Assembly (NCBI GenBank): GCA_026421215.1
Contig: JAPKBN010000007.1
Span: 1 to 58,927 of the forward strand
Reading direction: 5' to 3'
DNA from: Dehalococcoidia bacterium
GTDB lineage: Bacteria > Chloroflexota > Dehalococcoidia > Lucifugimonadales > Lucifugimonadaceae
DNA: 58,927 bases
The position numbers and the translations under genes are program-made. The notes beneath the pieces are model-generated. The model was not told where the DNA came from, made no database searches, and was given only the letters and a program-made list of their open reading frames with translations. Of the stretch, positions 45,889 to 54,171 are shown in pieces (positions within the stretch are counted from its first letter, which is position 1; the number at the start of each line of letters is the position of its first letter).

Positions 45889-46629
45889 TTGGCAGCCAGA
45901 CTTACTGGTAAAACGGCGCTCATCACCGCGGCAGGACAGGGCATTGGCCGGGCCACGGCGCTGGCTTATGCAGACGAAGGGGCTACCGTCTGGGCGACCG
46001 ACATCAACCCGTCAACGCTGGGGTCGCTAGACTCCACCCGGGGGATCACGCCCCGGGTCCTTGATGTAACGGACCCCGACGCCATCCGAGCAATCATTGA
46101 TGAGGTCGGAACTCTGGACATCCTGTTCAACTGTGCGGGGTTTGTCGCCGGCGGTAACATCCTGGAATGCTCTGATGAAGACTGGGACTTCTCGTTCAAC
46201 CTGAATGTACGCGCGATGTTCCACATGATGCAGGCCGTGCTGCCTGGAATGGTCGAGAAAGGCGGCGGCAGCATCATCAACATGTCCTCCGTCGCGTCCA
46301 GCCTGCAGGGGGTCGTAAACCGGTTTGTGTATAGCGCAAGTAAGGCCGCCGTTCTCGGTATGACCAAGTCGGTCGCCGCCGACTTCATCGGCCAGGGCAT
46401 CCGGGTCAACGCCATCGCCCCTGCCACGGTCCAGACACCGTCACTTGATGACCGCATCAACGCCTCGCAAGATCCTGTGCAGGCCCGGAAGGACTTCATC
46501 GCCCGTCAACCGATGGGGCGACTCGGCAGTCCAGAAGAGATTGCATCCCTGGCCGTGTACCTCGGATCAGACGAGACCGAGTACATCACCGGCTCCGTCC
46601 AGGTGATTGATGGAGGAATGACCCTCTGA
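45889..46629 (+). CDS. SDR-family dehydrogenase (DHRS6/ketodeoxyfuconate dehydrogenase-like)
   Basis: This 246-residue short-chain dehydrogenase has the cofactor motif TAAGQGIG (13-20), NCAG in place of NNAG, and the catalytic S133/S134, Y148 and K152. Asp38 in ATDIN favours NAD. The C-terminus VQTPSLDDRIN and AVYLGSDETEYITGSVQVID most resembles 3-hydroxybutyrate dehydrogenase type 2 and 2-keto-3-deoxy-L-fuconate dehydrogenase. TTG 45889 is preceded by AGGAGG at 45878-45883, which fixes the start. Confidence 0.88.
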   Translation: MAARLTGKTALITAAGQGIGRATALAYADEGATVWATDINPSTLGSLDSTRGITPRVLDVTDPDAIRAIIDEVGTLDILFNCAGFVAGGNILECSDEDWDFSFNLNVRAMFHMMQAVLPGMVEKGGGSIINMSSVASSLQGVVNRFVYSASKAAVLGMTKSVAADFIGQGIRVNAIAPATVQTPSLDDRINASQDPVQARKDFIARQPMGRLGSPEEIASLAVYLGSDETEYITGSVQVIDGGMTL

Positions 46630-46800
46630 ACCGAGACTTCCGGACCGCTGGAGTTACCGGTTTCGGCCCAACGGGATTAGGATTCGGGCCGCATGCTGGC
46701 GTACACCTCCAAATAAATGGATAAATACGTGTATCACCACGGGCGACTTTTGTATCAATAGCTCTGCCTCATACGGCCTCCAGTCACTAAGGACAGGAAA

Positions 46801-47874
46801 ATCAGTCAACTCTTTTCGTCATACAAATTGCGGGAGGTAGAGTTCCCGAACCGGCTCTTCGTCGCGCCTATGTGCCAGTATTCGTGCGAGGACGGCGTCC
46901 CGAATCAGTGGCACATGGTCCACCTTGGAACCCGAGCCGTTGGTGGTGCCGGGATGGTGATGACCGAAGCAGCTGCAGTAAATCCGGAGGGACGTATCAG
47001 TCCGTCGGACGCCGGTATCTGGAACGACGAACAGGCCGAAGCCTGGAAGCCGATCACGAGTTTCATCTCCGAGAATGGCTCGGTTCCGTGCGTACAACTC
47101 GCCCACGCCGGTCGCAAGGCCTCGCGTGAAGCGCCCTGGCGCGGGAGCGGTCTGGTAGGCGCCGAGGACGGTGGATGGCAGCCGGTCGGCGCTTCACCGG
47201 TACCGTTCGATGAGGGGTGGGCGACGCCGGACGAACTGAGCGAATCAGATATCGATGCCCTCGTTGATGACTGGCGCGACGCAGCGCGACGTAGCCTGGA
47301 CGCCGGGTTCAAGGTAATAGAACTTCACTTCGCACACGGCTACCTTGCTCACACATTTCTGTCGCCGCTTTCGAACCATCGCGAAGACTCGTACGGCGGC
47401 AATGCCGAAAATCGTGCACGCTTCCCGTTGAGGATCGTAGACGCAGTACGCGACGTGTGGCCGGAGAACCTCCCGCTTCTAGTCCGCATTTCCTCCACAG
47501 ATTGGGTCGAAGGCAGTGGTTGGGACGTGCCCGACGCGGTCGAGTTCTCGAAGTCTTTGAAAAAGCACGGGGTTGATCTGGTGGATTGCTCCTCCGGAGG
47601 AGTTTCGCCTCATCAGCAGATGACGCTCCGGCCGGGCTATCAGGTGCCGTTCGCCGATGCCGTCCGATCTGGCGCAGGGGTGCCTTCAGGCGCAGTGGGC
47701 CTGATTACGGAATCGGCGCAGGCAGAAGAGGTGCTTACTTCCGGCAAGGCGGATGTGATCTTCCTGGCGCGTGAACTCTTGCGCAATCCATACTGGCCGC
47801 TACACGCAGCGATAGAACTTGGCGATGACGTGGAGTGGCCGGACCAGTACGCTCGATCAAAGCCAGGGTTCTAA
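46801..47874 (+). CDS. NADH:flavin oxidoreductase, old yellow enzyme (YqjM-like), apparent ATC start
   Basis: This FMN ene-reductase has the family's MCQYSCEDG (FMN-contact Cys), VQLAHAGRKAS, and AHGYLAHTFLSPLSNHREDSYGG. The recognisable N-terminus SQLFSSYKLREVEFPNRL begins at 46804, and the codon before it is ATC at 46801. AAGGA lies at 46789-46793, seven bases upstream. The first standard in-frame start, TTG 46828, would cut off nine conserved residues. I therefore start at 46801 and regard either a non-AUG (AUC) start or a base error as possible. It probably reduces an activated C=C bond; substrate unknown. Confidence 0.85.
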   Translation: MSQLFSSYKLREVEFPNRLFVAPMCQYSCEDGVPNQWHMVHLGTRAVGGAGMVMTEAAAVNPEGRISPSDAGIWNDEQAEAWKPITSFISENGSVPCVQLAHAGRKASREAPWRGSGLVGAEDGGWQPVGASPVPFDEGWATPDELSESDIDALVDDWRDAARRSLDAGFKVIELHFAHGYLAHTFLSPLSNHREDSYGGNAENRARFPLRIVDAVRDVWPENLPLLVRISSTDWVEGSGWDVPDAVEFSKSLKKHGVDLVDCSSGGVSPHQQMTLRPGYQVPFADAVRSGAGVPSGAVGLITESAQAEEVLTSGKADVIFLARELLRNPYWPLHAAIELGDDVEWPDQYARSKPGF

Positions 47875-47912
47875 CGGGACGATGTGTCCCACGGGAAAGG
47901 CCATATAACTAC

Positions 47913-48407
47913 ATGTCCAAGCTTGCACAGGGCGACAAACTTCCGCAGATCACATTCAATCTAATTGATGGTGGATCGCTCACATTGCCGGATCAAATAG
48001 TGACGAGGTACGTGGCGCTTCTTTTCTATCGCGGTAACTGGTGACCGTACTGTCGTCGGCAGTTAGCCAGCTACGAAGCAAAAAAGGATGAACTCGCCTC
48101 ACTCGGTGTCGCAGTTGTGGCCGCAACGACAGACGATAAGGAATCGACCATAGAGATGGCCGAGGACTACGGACTCACAATGCCGATCGGGTATGGGGTG
48201 TCGGACGAGATGGCGTTTGAATACGTTCCCTGGTATGGCGACGACGATCACGGCCACTATCATCAGCCGATGGAGTTCCTCATCAGCCGTGGCGGTAATA
48301 TCTTCGGCTCGATGTACGCAACTGGCCCCATCGGCCGAATGTTCGTAGATGAGGTGATCGTATCGGTTACCGGCCGAGAACAGCGTCGACTTAATCCGTC
48401 GAATTAG
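47913..48407 (+). CDS. Redoxin-domain selenoprotein: in-frame UGA at the peroxidatic-Cys position
   Basis: An ordinary ORF search splits this gene at TGA 48042-48044. Read through, it gives 164 residues: ATG 47913, then ITFNLIDGGSLTLP, LLFYRGNW-U44-PYC47RRQLAS and GPIGRMFVDE. The AhpC/TSA-like family has W-C-P-Y-C there, so TGA replaces the peroxidatic Cys, as in known UxxC selenoproteins. The frame is intact after it (120 codons), and the sequence just after the TGA folds into a hairpin. A tandem paralogue 40 bp downstream has TCA (Ser) at the same codon. Nonsense mutation is the alternative. A thiol-peroxidase-like role in the cytosol is inferred. Confidence 0.8.
48042..48079 (+). promoter_or_regulatory. 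Candidate bacterial SECIS hairpin after the UGA
   Basis: The TGA is followed by 16 bases, then the loop AGTTA (48061-48065). GGC/GCC closes the loop, and interrupted pairing runs back (G55-C71, U53-A73, G52-C74, U51-G75, using the last two digits of the position). Spacing and a G in the first two loop bases fit published descriptions of bacterial SECIS elements. The tandem Ser-paralogue has AATTA in the same loop, losing that G. Confidence 0.5.
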
Positions 48408-48449
48408 TCCGGTCCGGCGACCTCGTATGTACTAGCAGGAGCACAGACA

Positions 48450-48953
48450 TTGTCCAAGCTTGTACAGGGCGACAAACTTCCACAGATCACATTCAATCTG
48501 ATTGATGGCGGATCTCTCACATTGCCGGATGAAATGCCGACGAGATATGTGGCGCTTCTTTTCTATCGTGGTAGCTGGTCACCGTACTGTCGTCGGCAAT
48601 TAGCCAGCTACCAAGTGCATGAGGATGAATTAACTGAACTTGAAGTTACCGTAATCGCTGCGACCTCCGACGACCGCGATACCACCGTCGAGATGGCCGG
48701 TGAGTGTGGGCTTACGATGCCGATAGCGTACGGCGTTACTGAGGGTCAAATGGCAGGGTTTGATGTCGGGTTCGGGTATAACGAGCACGGTCATTTCATC
48801 CAGCCGATGGAGTTCCTTATCAGCCGGGGTGGAACCGTTTTTGCTTCAATGTATGCATCCGGTCCAATCGGTCGAATGGCGGTGAAAGAGTCCATCAACG
48901 GAGTAAATCACCGAATAAATCGAAGAATGATGTTGTCGAAGCAGAACAAATAA
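48450..48953 (+). CDS. Redoxin-domain protein, Ser at the selenocysteine/cysteine site
   Basis: This 167-residue paralogue of the selenoprotein upstream is nearly identical over the first 60 residues (QGDKLPQITFNLIDGGSL). The active-site region is YRGSWSPYCRRQL. Ser44 (TCA at 48579-48581) stands where the upstream gene has TGA and canonical members have Cys, while the resolving-type Cys47 remains. It ends with a basic tail RINRRMMLSKQNK. TTG 48450 has AGGAG at 48437-48441. Without the peroxidatic residue it may act differently, for example as a chaperone-like or regulatory partner; this is a guess. Confidence 0.87.
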   Translation: MSKLVQGDKLPQITFNLIDGGSLTLPDEMPTRYVALLFYRGSWSPYCRRQLASYQVHEDELTELEVTVIAATSDDRDTTVEMAGECGLTMPIAYGVTEGQMAGFDVGFGYNEHGHFIQPMEFLISRGGTVFASMYASGPIGRMAVKESINGVNHRINRRMMLSKQNK

Positions 48954-48965
48954 AAACCTGGATAG

Positions 48966-49014
48966 GCTGATACAAAAAAGGGGAGCGTATTACGCTCCCC
49001 TTTTTTGTATCAGC
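48966..49014. terminator. Perfect 24-bp-stem bidirectional terminator
   Basis: Bases 48966-48989 and 48991-49014 are exact reverse complements around a single T at 48990. The stem contains GGGGAGCG/CGCTCCCC flanked by an A6 and a T6 run, so a U-tract follows the GC hairpin in both directions. It separates the redoxin pair from the convergent AT-hook gene. Confidence 0.93.
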
Positions 49015-49024
49015 AGATCAAGGA

Positions 49025-49333
49025 TCACACAGGGTTCTTGCGTGGGCGTCCCGGTCGTCGCTTCTCTTCTTTGAGAGCGAACAGCACTTTGTTCCCGGAG
49101 ACAGCAGCCTGGAGTTTCTTCCCGGCCGCCTTCCCGGCATACATTACAAGGGCCCGGACTTTCTGAGCGGTCTGTCCTGGCTCAATCTCTACCGACTTAG
49201 CAGTGCCTGAAACCAGCGAATCAATCGCTTCAATCAGCTCTTGTGTCTCGGGCGAGCGAACTCGTCCGCGGCGTTGAGCCGTCTTCAGCGTATTTAGATC
49301 GGCTTCTTCGATTCGCATTCTTAGCTCCGTCAA
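49025..49333 (-). CDS. Small basic protein with a C-terminal AT-hook
   Basis: This 102-residue protein of no recognised family has a helical N-terminal region (MRIEEADLNTLKTAQRRGRV), a middle segment KVRALVMYAGKAAGKKLQAA, and the C-terminal AT-hook-like KRRPGRPRKNP. The GRP core is the minor-groove-binding signature, so DNA binding is likely. It forms a complete unit of its own with a good -10/-35 promoter, an inverted repeat in the leader and a strong terminator. Whether it is a nucleoid protein or a regulator is not known. Confidence 0.8.
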   Translation of the reverse strand: MTELRMRIEEADLNTLKTAQRRGRVRSPETQELIEAIDSLVSGTAKSVEIEPGQTAQKVRALVMYAGKAAGKKLQAAVSGNKVLFALKEEKRRPGRPRKNPV

Positions 49334-49348
49334 TTAAGACAAATATTA

Positions 49349-49405
49349 TCGTCAGCAATTCGTGACGACAGCCAGAGATTATCGCAGTTACTTAATTTTA
49401 GTCAA
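49349..49405 (-). promoter_or_regulatory. Promoter and inverted-repeat leader of the AT-hook gene
   Basis: On the minus strand, TTGACT (49400-49405) and GATAAT (49378-49383) are separated by 16 bp, a good sigma-70-type promoter. Between the expected start site (about 49371) and ATG 49333 sits TCGTCA/TGACGA (49349-49354 and 49363-49368), an inverted repeat that could bind a regulator. Confidence 0.65.
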
Positions 49406-49841
49406 TCTATTCGCTTTCAAATTGTAATCATGTATTGGAACATTTAATCCGACGCGCAATAGGTGCTACTTTTGGCGTCCGAAAATTCATCGCAGCCTAT
49501 ATCCCATTTCGAACAGTTGATCGGCCGAGAATATACTAGGCGTTTACGTAAGAGCACGCGATCGTGCAACGAGCGTACTTCATGCTCATCAACTTCAGGC
49601 GTAAACACGACTGAAAGTAGCGCGAATATCGTAATTGCGTCGTGCTATCTAGCGACAATGATTACGGTGGGCAAAATGTGAAAAACTGCGATAATTGAAC
49701 TGATACCAGGAATGTTTTCCAGCTGACTTTTATTCGCTATGAGTAATGCAGGCAGAATTGTAAATTGCGGTTCCAGTATTCGTCGTTGGTATAACGGTTG
49801 ATCATGTGGGTACGAACGTTGTGTGACTCACCGCATGTGTC
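49406..49841. other. A/T-rich stretch without a recognised gene
   Basis: Base composition is clearly A/T-richer than in the rest of the window. A frame beginning GTG at 49463 codes for no recognisable family. I see nothing here that I can name. Confidence 0.5.
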
Positions 49842-50081
49842 ATGTGTTGCCTTGTACACACCGGAAGTCTGATTCCTGCGGCGCGCCGAATAGGCATCAC
49901 ACAGCGGGGAGTCACACGCCAGATGCAGTGTTCTGAGATGAAACTTGGTGTGGGTTTCGTCACCAGACGGCCGCTGGAGCGATATGGCGCCGCCCGGGTC
50001 GTTGAAATGCGCATCGCGGAATCACGCTTCATTCGGGCCTTTACGTGGTCCATGAGCAGGGCCGCCCGATCCCAACGATAG
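49842..50081 (+). pseudogene. Fragment of a LysR-type HTH domain
   Basis: The + frame reads HTGSLIPAARRIGITQRGVT, then RQMQCSEMKLGVGFVTRR. This matches the N-terminal winged HTH of LysR regulators (family form GSxxxAARRLxISQPAVSRQIxxLE). There is no proper start before it and no effector-binding domain after it, so it is a remnant. Confidence 0.55.
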
Positions 50082-50161
50082 TCAGGTTATTGAGGAACCA
50101 CGTGTTGAAAACACATGTGGATGTTCCTGCATTTATGTAACGTCACAAACGGGATAGGCGT

Positions 50162-50542
50162 CTACAAAGAGGCGGTTTTGGCTTCCGCCACGGCCTCTTT
50201 TTCGGCCGATTTCTTGCGTGAAAGGTAGCTAAATAGAGCGCCCAGGGTCACGCCAAACCACGTGTACGGCACGATCACGATCGCCATAACAATCAAAAAG
50301 AAACGAACGAATCCCCCGACGTCGAATATATACAGGGCGCTCAAGGCGATGGCTACGGGCAGCAGCATCATGCCGGCGACTAGCAGCCCAAACTTGACGA
50401 TCTTATCGTCGTCAGCCTTCGCGATCCCGCCGCCAAAGTAACCGGCAACGAACGGCCCAAACCAGATCGTTACCCAGTGAAACCCCGGGATCGCAATCGA
50501 ACCGATCATGATTCCGAACCCTATCAATGCTCCCTTAAGCAT
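50162..50542 (-). CDS. Small integral membrane protein, unknown function
   Basis: This 126-residue protein has about four hydrophobic segments (near 4-20, 22-40, 50-72 and 78-108) and a charged C-terminal tail RKKSAEKEAVAEAK. FGPFVAGYFGGGIAKA suggests a DUF5518-like or similar small membrane family, but I cannot assign it firmly. The start ATG 50542 has GAGGAA upstream. It is likely monocistronic. Confidence 0.7.
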   Translation of the reverse strand: MLKGALIGFGIMIGSIAIPGFHWVTIWFGPFVAGYFGGGIAKADDDKIVKFGLLVAGMMLLPVAIALSALYIFDVGGFVRFFLIVMAIVIVPYTWFGVTLGALFSYLSRKKSAEKEAVAEAKTASL

Positions 50543-50686
50543 TTCCTCTCCTGAGAAGTCGGTTTAGGTCCCACTCCATCGAGTGTTGACCGTCGTTCTT
50601 CGAGTTTACGTCGAGCTTTCGTGTCCTGCGCACAGCCCCCGGGCCTTCCTAGGTAGAGTTGTCTGCTCGCGGCTCAGTTCTCGGGA

Positions 50687-51634
50687 TCAGTAACCCTTAC
50701 CGGCGTCAGCCTGGTGTATCAGTTCCTCGCCGTTCAGGTAGTGACGAATGTTGTCGACAACGATCTGCCGGCGTCCCTCGTACAGTTCTGGCGTGAGCGC
50801 AGATGAGTGCGACGAGATCAGAGCATTGGGGTGGCTCCAGAACGGGCTATCGGCGGCGGGAGGTTCCGGATCGGTTGCGTCCAGGGCGACCCCGGCCAGG
50901 TTTCCGGCGATAAGCGCGTTCGACAGATCACCCTCGTCGACGATCCCGCCGCGTGATATGACGATCAATGACGAAGTGGATTTCAACAGCGCGATCCGCC
51001 GGGCGTCGACGGTCATGCTTGTCTCTGGCAAGAGCGGACACGCCACTACCAGCCAGTCTGAGGCACGAAACAGGTCGTCCAACCGGTCGAGCCCCCAGAC
51101 ATTTACTCCTGGAACATCATCATCCGGTCCGGGATCGACGGCGATCACCTTCATGCCAAATCCAAGCGCCCGGCGGGCGATAGCGCGGCCGATCATCCCG
51201 AAGCCATAGATGCCCATGACACTTCCGGACACCTCGACGTGGTCATACCCGTTGGTGTCCCATTCGCCCTTCGCCTGGTCGTTCAGCATCTTCTTCGCGT
51301 TATGCGCTAGAGACAGGAGGAACAGCATGGTGTGATCCGCCATTGGCTCCGTGTGCGGACCGCGTGCGTTGGTGATCGGAATCCCGGATGCCTCGATATC
51401 ACCGAGCGCTTCAACGTTGTCGATTCCTGTGCCGATGCAGTGCACCCATTTCAACCCGGTCCCGGCACTGAACACTTTCTTGCTCGGCCAGCCGAGAAAA
51501 ACCTCTGCGTCCGCCACTTCCCGGATCATCTCTTCTTCAGAAAGCGCCAACGCGAACTCCGTGTCCGGGAACGTGTCACGTAATCGCCCCATGAACTCGA
51601 CGCCAAGGTGATCGCTTGCGAGGATAACTTTCAT
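50687..51634 (-). CDS. D-isomer-specific 2-hydroxyacid dehydrogenase
   Basis: This protein of about 315 residues, NAD-linked, is related to phosphoglycerate and glyoxylate/hydroxypyruvate reductases. The Rossmann motif GIYGFGMIGRAIAR with a downstream Asp (VIAVDPG), Arg in VISRGGIVDE, and His in ALISSHSSAL are the expected cofactor and catalytic sites. The frame begins at 51655, but ATG 51634 (MKVILASDHL) has GAGGGAG upstream and is preferred. It is 44 bp after the SelA-fold gene, on the same strand, suggesting that the two act in one pathway. Confidence 0.92.
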   Translation of the reverse strand: MKVILASDHLGVEFMGRLRDTFPDTEFALALSEEEMIREVADAEVFLGWPSKKVFSAGTGLKWVHCIGTGIDNVEALGDIEASGIPITNARGPHTEPMADHTMLFLLSLAHNAKKMLNDQAKGEWDTNGYDHVEVSGSVMGIYGFGMIGRAIARRALGFGMKVIAVDPGPDDDVPGVNVWGLDRLDDLFRASDWLVVACPLLPETSMTVDARRIALLKSTSSLIVISRGGIVDEGDLSNALIAGNLAGVALDATDPEPPAADSPFWSHPNALISSHSSALTPELYEGRRQIVVDNIRHYLNGEELIHQADAGKGY

Positions 51635-51677
51635 TGGATGCTCCCTCGATTTCAAATCATCGGTTGCCGTGTGTTGG

Positions 51678-52931
51678 TTAGTTTTCTTCGACCAGGATTT
51701 CTTCCAGCCGGTCGGCGATTATTCGCTCTTCGCCCGACTGGACGTTCACCATAACAATATTTATCTCGTCGCCGTACCCGCCTTCGCCGACATGGATCGC
51801 TGGATCGCCGGCAAGTAGTGCCGCACGCACCTCGCCCGGATCGGGACCATCCCAGACACTCTCAAAATAGATCACCGCCTGGGGCCCCTGGCGGTTGGGA
51901 TCGCCGTCCTCAAGAGCGATCCGCAATCCATCGATGCCCTTCAGACGTTCTACGATGTGTTCCGCCCCGGCACGCCAGCCAGCCCAGACAGCTTCGTGAT
52001 CAGCGTCTGTAAAAATCTGGATCGCGGTAACGAGGCCGACTATGTCCTCTTTCGAAGCCTTTGCGGAGCGGCCTATCCCCGCGCGCGTCCCACCCGAGTT
52101 CAGATGGTTCTCGTAAGCCGCCAGAACGAGGTCTTCGCGCCCGACAAGAATGCCTGAGCCCTGAGGCCCGCCGATCCCCTTACCTCCGCTGTATCCGACC
52201 ATGTCGGCGCCGTCGTTAATAAAGCGCGTCAAATTTTCCGCCGGAGGCACTTCCGCTGCTGCGTCCACGATGACCGGAATGTCGCGCTCGCGGGCGAATG
52301 CAGCGGCTTCCTTGAACGGCATCGGATCGCGCATGAACGGTGCTGAGACCCATGCCATGGCACAGGTCTGATCGCTGAACGCCCGTTCAAGTTGGGCCTG
52401 GATGCTGTCTGTTGCGGAATTCCCTGAATTCTCGGAACGAGAGGAACCCCAGCGGACTATTGTGGCCCCGGAGGCCTCGTAATTACTGTCGTAGTGATTC
52501 TCATGACCATTGAAAAGGACCACCTCATTCTTCATCCCACTCGAGTCCGGGAGCCGGTCGATTTTTGAGGGATCATCACCGGTCATACACGCCGCGGCCA
52601 TTAGGACATTTGACGCAGCCGCACCGCCCGTGACAAACCCGGCCTCGGCTCCACACGCTCGCGCAAGCACCTCGCCGGCCGCGGTCTGAAGTGCACGCAG
52701 ATCGATGAATGCCGTGGACGCCTCCTCCATCGCCCGAAGGACCTCCGGCGCCATCAGGCTGCCGCCAAGCGCGGTGAGCCAACTTCCGGCGTTGATGATG
52801 GGCCTCACTCCAAGCCGTGCATACACGCCGGGAATGGAATTGCCAAGAGCACGTCCGGCATCTGACGAACCCGGCACCTGAGACGACGTCACTGCGCTAA
52901 CCCTCCGGTCTGAACTACCCACGCTTGTCAC
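51678..52931 (-). CDS. SelA/DgaE-fold PLP-dependent enzyme
   Basis: This 417-residue fold-type I PLP enzyme is of the SelA-like group that includes D-glucosaminate-6-phosphate ammonia-lyase (DgaE). GVRPIINAGSWLTALGGSLM, AAGEVLARACGAEAGFVTGG, Asp223 in VIVDAAAE and the PLP Lys251 in YSGGKGIGGPQGSG are visible. It lacks the N-terminal domain of SelA proper, so I do not propose selenocysteine synthesis despite the selenoprotein nearby. Likely substrate: an amino sugar acid or beta-hydroxy amino acid. It is followed by a 2-hydroxyacid dehydrogenase gene. Confidence 0.87.
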   Translation of the reverse strand: MTSVGSSDRRVSAVTSSQVPGSSDAGRALGNSIPGVYARLGVRPIINAGSWLTALGGSLMAPEVLRAMEEASTAFIDLRALQTAAGEVLARACGAEAGFVTGGAAASNVLMAAACMTGDDPSKIDRLPDSSGMKNEVVLFNGHENHYDSNYEASGATIVRWGSSRSENSGNSATDSIQAQLERAFSDQTCAMAWVSAPFMRDPMPFKEAAAFARERDIPVIVDAAAEVPPAENLTRFINDGADMVGYSGGKGIGGPQGSGILVGREDLVLAAYENHLNSGGTRAGIGRSAKASKEDIVGLVTAIQIFTDADHEAVWAGWRAGAEHIVERLKGIDGLRIALEDGDPNRQGPQAVIYFESVWDGPDPGEVRAALLAGDPAIHVGEGGYGDEINIVMVNVQSGEERIIADRLEEILVEEN

Positions 52932-53224
52932 CTAACCCAAAGAATTTTGGACAGGGCGAAGAAGAAGTGAGTTTACGCCGAAGAGTCGCGGCTGTGATCC
53001 GCGGATGGACCGAGCTTTCGGAAACCGTGTATTCCCCGGATAACGGATAAGAGCCGCGAAAGCGTCAAGCCGCTCCTGTGTCAGGTTTCCTCGTACAAAC
53101 GGCGGGGCTAGCCCTCCACCGGTTACACGCTTCCGCTATCCGGTTCCGTGGAAGGATGCAGAAGTAGTTCGTGTCGAATCGATGGAGGATCAGTGATCGT
53201 TACTGCCTCGAAACTTATCTGCGG

Positions 53225-53995
53225 TCACGACTGGATCGAGTAACCCCCGTCGACCGGGATCGCCGTTCCTGTCACGAAATCCGATGCCGATGTGGCAAGG
53301 AACACAGCGGTCCCTGCAAGTTCATCGGGCCGACCCCATCGCTGCGCTGGGGTACGGGCCCTGATCGTCTCGTACCTCTCTGGCACGTTTATCCGTAGCG
53401 TTTCCGTCATGTCCGTCGCTATCCAGCCCGGCATGATGGTGTTCACCTGGATATTTTCCTTTGCCCACGCCGATGCGCATGCCTTCGTGAACTGAACAAC
53501 TCCGCCCTTGCTGGCCGCGTATGGGGCGAGTGTCTCGTGGGCAAAGATCGACATCATCGAGCCGATGTTGATCACCTTTCCGCCGCCACGTTTCACCATC
53601 TCTGGGTACGCGGCTTTGGACATAAGGAAAACACCCGTCAGATTCACGTCGATAACGGTCTGCCACTCTGCGAGGTCGAGTTCATGCGGCAGTTTGCGTA
53701 CGTTGATCCCCGAGTTGTTGACCACGATGTCCAGCCCGCCAAATCGCTCCACGCAGGCTGCGACCGCGGTGTCCACGTCGTCGACGTCCGTCACGTCGCA
53801 ACGGATGCTGATCGCCTGTATTCCAAGAGCCTCAAGCTCGGCGACCGCCCCGGCGCTCTTGTCCTGGTTGCGCGCCACTACTGCGATGTTGGCGCCCGCC
53901 CGGCCAAGTCCGAGTGCGATTCCTTTGCCTATCCCGCCATTTCCCCCGGTGACCAGCGCTACTTTGCCTGATAGATCGAAGGGTGCGCTTGCCAT
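53225..53995 (-). CDS. SDR-family oxidoreductase, FabG/gluconate-5-dehydrogenase-like
   Basis: This 256-residue SDR has the cofactor motif TGGNGGIG (16-23), NNSG, and catalytic S146, Y159 and K163. A conserved IMPGWIATDMTE segment follows. After the cofactor motif, the residues VARNQDK (Arg42 after strand 2) favour NADP. Length and C-terminus (FVTGTAIPVDGGY) match the FabG group. It is divergent from the CaiB/BaiF gene. Confidence 0.9.
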   Translation of the reverse strand: MASAPFDLSGKVALVTGGNGGIGKGIALGLGRAGANIAVVARNQDKSAGAVAELEALGIQAISIRCDVTDVDDVDTAVAACVERFGGLDIVVNNSGINVRKLPHELDLAEWQTVIDVNLTGVFLMSKAAYPEMVKRGGGKVINIGSMMSIFAHETLAPYAASKGGVVQFTKACASAWAKENIQVNTIMPGWIATDMTETLRINVPERYETIRARTPAQRWGRPDELAGTAVFLATSASDFVTGTAIPVDGGYSIQS

Positions 53996-54171
53996 GGGAG
54001 GCCAAGCCTTTCTTGTCTGGATGAATTCGTGCGAGAAATAGCTCGATGATCAAAACGTATCAAGGGACCGCATTATGCCTGCCAGAAAATCTCATGAGAT
54101 AACTAACCCGGAAGCGCTCCGAGCGGATAACATTGCTCCGCCATTAAACGCTCTCGATATCAGGAGAAAAG

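Noticed and set aside
51678-52931. SelA for the nearby selenoprotein
   Set aside because: The N-terminal SelA domain is missing and the sequence fits the DgaE-like branch.
53508-54041. 177-residue plus-strand frame
   Set aside because: It is antisense to the SDR gene with all catalytic motifs.
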